Source: Planctomycetes bacterium GWF2_50_10 (GTDB taxonomy: Bacteria; Planctomycetota; Phycisphaerae; Sedimentisphaerales; GWF2-50-10). Taken from it: a stretch of DNA of 6,594 nt. The translations under genes and the position numbers were made by a program. Every line of letters begins with the position of its first letter. Position 1 is the stretch's first letter. The notes beneath the pieces are model-generated. The model was not told where the DNA came from. It worked only from the letters and a program-made list of their open reading frames with translations, and did no database searches. The DNA is taken from positions 19,471-26,064 of the forward strand of contig MHYB01000052.1 in NCBI GenBank assembly GCA_001824635.1, read 5' to 3'. Shown here in pieces: positions 5,869 through 6,594 of the stretch.

Positions 5869-6594
5869 CTAACTCCTGAATTCTTCGAACAACCACGTCG
5901 AAAGATACCTCTCCCCGCAGCTTGGGATTATTACAACTATTAGCTTGCCTTTCGCCTCGGGTTTATGCGAGATCTTCAGCGCCGCCGCAATCGCCGCACC
6001 GCTGGAAATACCCACAAGTATTCCCTCTTCCCGTGCCATTCGCCTCGCAAACTTCCCTGCTTCGTCATCTTTGACTTCCACAATTTCATCGATAAGCTCT
6101 CGATCCAGTATCTCCGGCACAAACCCCGCACCGATCCCTTGTATCTTATGCTGTCCAGCCTTGCCGCCTGCAAGCACCGGCGAACCGGCAGGCTCCACAG
6201 CTATCACCTTGAACTGGGGCTTTCGCTTCTTGAGCACGCTTGCGATACCCGTCAAAGTCCCGCCCGTACCTACTCCCGCAACAAGATAATCGACCTTCCC
6301 GTCCGTATCCTGCCATATCTCCTCTGCGGTCGTCTTCTGATGTATCTCCACGTTAGCCTTGTTCTTGAACTGCTGCGGTAAAAATGCGCCCGGCGTATTC
6401 GCCGCGATCTCTTCAGCTTTCTTCACCGCCCCGGTCATACCTTCTGCCCCCGGCGTCAGCACCACCTCGGCCCCAAAAATTTTCAGCAGCGCCCTCCTTT
6501 CGACGCTCATCGTATCAGGCATCGTAAGTATCAGTTTATAACCTCTCGCCGCCGCCACAAACGCAAGCGCAATACCCGTATTGCCGCTCGTCGG
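5869..6594 (-). CDS. cysK: Cysteine synthase (O-acetylserine sulfhydrylase), 5' end outside window
   Basis: This PLP enzyme joins sulfide with O-acetylserine to make cysteine, the last step of the pathway. The window contains 241 residues, and the frame is open to the right edge. The usual length is about 305-320, so roughly 65-75 N-terminal residues are missing, including the PLP-binding lysine. Visible hallmarks are PTSGNTGIALAF at the very start (substrate-binding loop), GVGTGGTLTGI (PLP phosphate-binding loop), VEPAGSPVLAGG, HKIQGIGAGFVPEILD, the C-terminal SSGAAIAA with the serine that contacts the pyridine nitrogen, and GERYLST near the end. Methionine and GTG codons inside the visible part are not the start, because conserved CysK sequence continues upstream. 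CysM is less likely given the QGIGAGF segment. It is the first gene of the visible operon, and its last codons contain the ribosome site of the DUF2061 gene. Confidence 0.95.
   Translation of the reverse strand, partial: PTSGNTGIALAFVAAARGYKLILTMPDTMSVERRALLKIFGAEVVLTPGAEGMTGAVKKAEEIAANTPGAFLPQQFKNKANVEIHQKTTAEEIWQDTDGKVDYLVAGVGTGGTLTGIASVLKKRKPQFKVIAVEPAGSPVLAGGKAGQHKIQGIGAGFVPEILDRELIDEIVEVKDDEAGKFARRMAREEGILVGISSGAAIAAALKISHKPEAKGKLIVVIIPSCGERYLSTWLFEEFRS
5873..5877 (-). promoter_or_regulatory. Ribosome binding site deciding the DUF2061 start
   Basis: On the minus strand AGGAG is followed by six bases and then GTG. The site lies in the last sense codons of cysK, and the cysK stop (TAG, 5869-5871) falls in the spacer. 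Ribosomes finishing cysK would be in place to re-initiate on the DUF2061 gene. This is the clearest Shine-Dalgarno sequence in the window. Confidence 0.75.

Noticed and set aside
5867..5896. Upstream GTG (5896) as the start of the DUF2061 gene
   Set aside because: It would overlap cysK by 28 bp without a ribosome site, whereas GTG at 5866 has AGGAG at ideal spacing and gives the usual family N-terminus.

Overview
The window holds most of an assimilatory sulfate reduction and cysteine biosynthesis operon on the minus strand, and the C-terminal part of an unrelated membrane transporter converging on it from the left. In transcription order (right to left) the operon reads cysK (cut by the right edge), a 73-residue DUF2061 membrane protein, cysH, a gap filled by an interspersed-type repeat, cysD, a short 14-bp-periodic spacer, cysN with a C-terminal kinase-like domain, and a siroheme sulfite/nitrite reductase. 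Together they would activate sulfate to APS (CysD and CysN), reduce APS to sulfite (CysH), reduce sulfite to sulfide (siroheme reductase) and build cysteine from O-acetylserine (CysK). No sulfate transporter, flavoprotein CysJ, separate APS kinase or regulator lies in the window, and the operon promoter must lie beyond the right edge unless the cysH-cysD gap carries one.

Three proteins have unusual cysteine or nucleotide-binding motifs. CysH is of the iron-sulfur APS reductase type (CC...CxxC), so it should not need PAPS, and the APS kinase-like tail of CysN has lost key motifs of that enzyme. CysD carries its own CC...CxxC pattern, like that of the reductase. The siroheme reductase has the expected CX5C...CX3C set in its second half and a second, similarly spaced set in its first half.

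Organism: base composition is moderate (slightly above half GC by eye). The plus strand is richer in C than G in genes of both orientations, so the minus strand may be the leading strand here. The repeat between cysH and cysD belongs to a style of low-complexity repeat I associate with Planctomycetes and other environmental lineages. The divergent EF-1A-like CysN and APS-type CysH also suit an anaerobic or environmental bacterium. A planctomycete (Phycisphaerae-like) is my best guess, held weakly.

Layout: 1-773 plus-strand LplT-like MFS transporter; 742-2025 siroheme reductase; 2022-3866 cysN; 3867-3942 periodic spacer; 3943-4824 cysD; 4825-4947 repeat-filled gap; 4948-5655 cysH; 5645-5866 DUF2061; 5869-6594 cysK. 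No tRNA, rRNA, CRISPR array, insertion sequence or convincing intrinsic terminator was seen.
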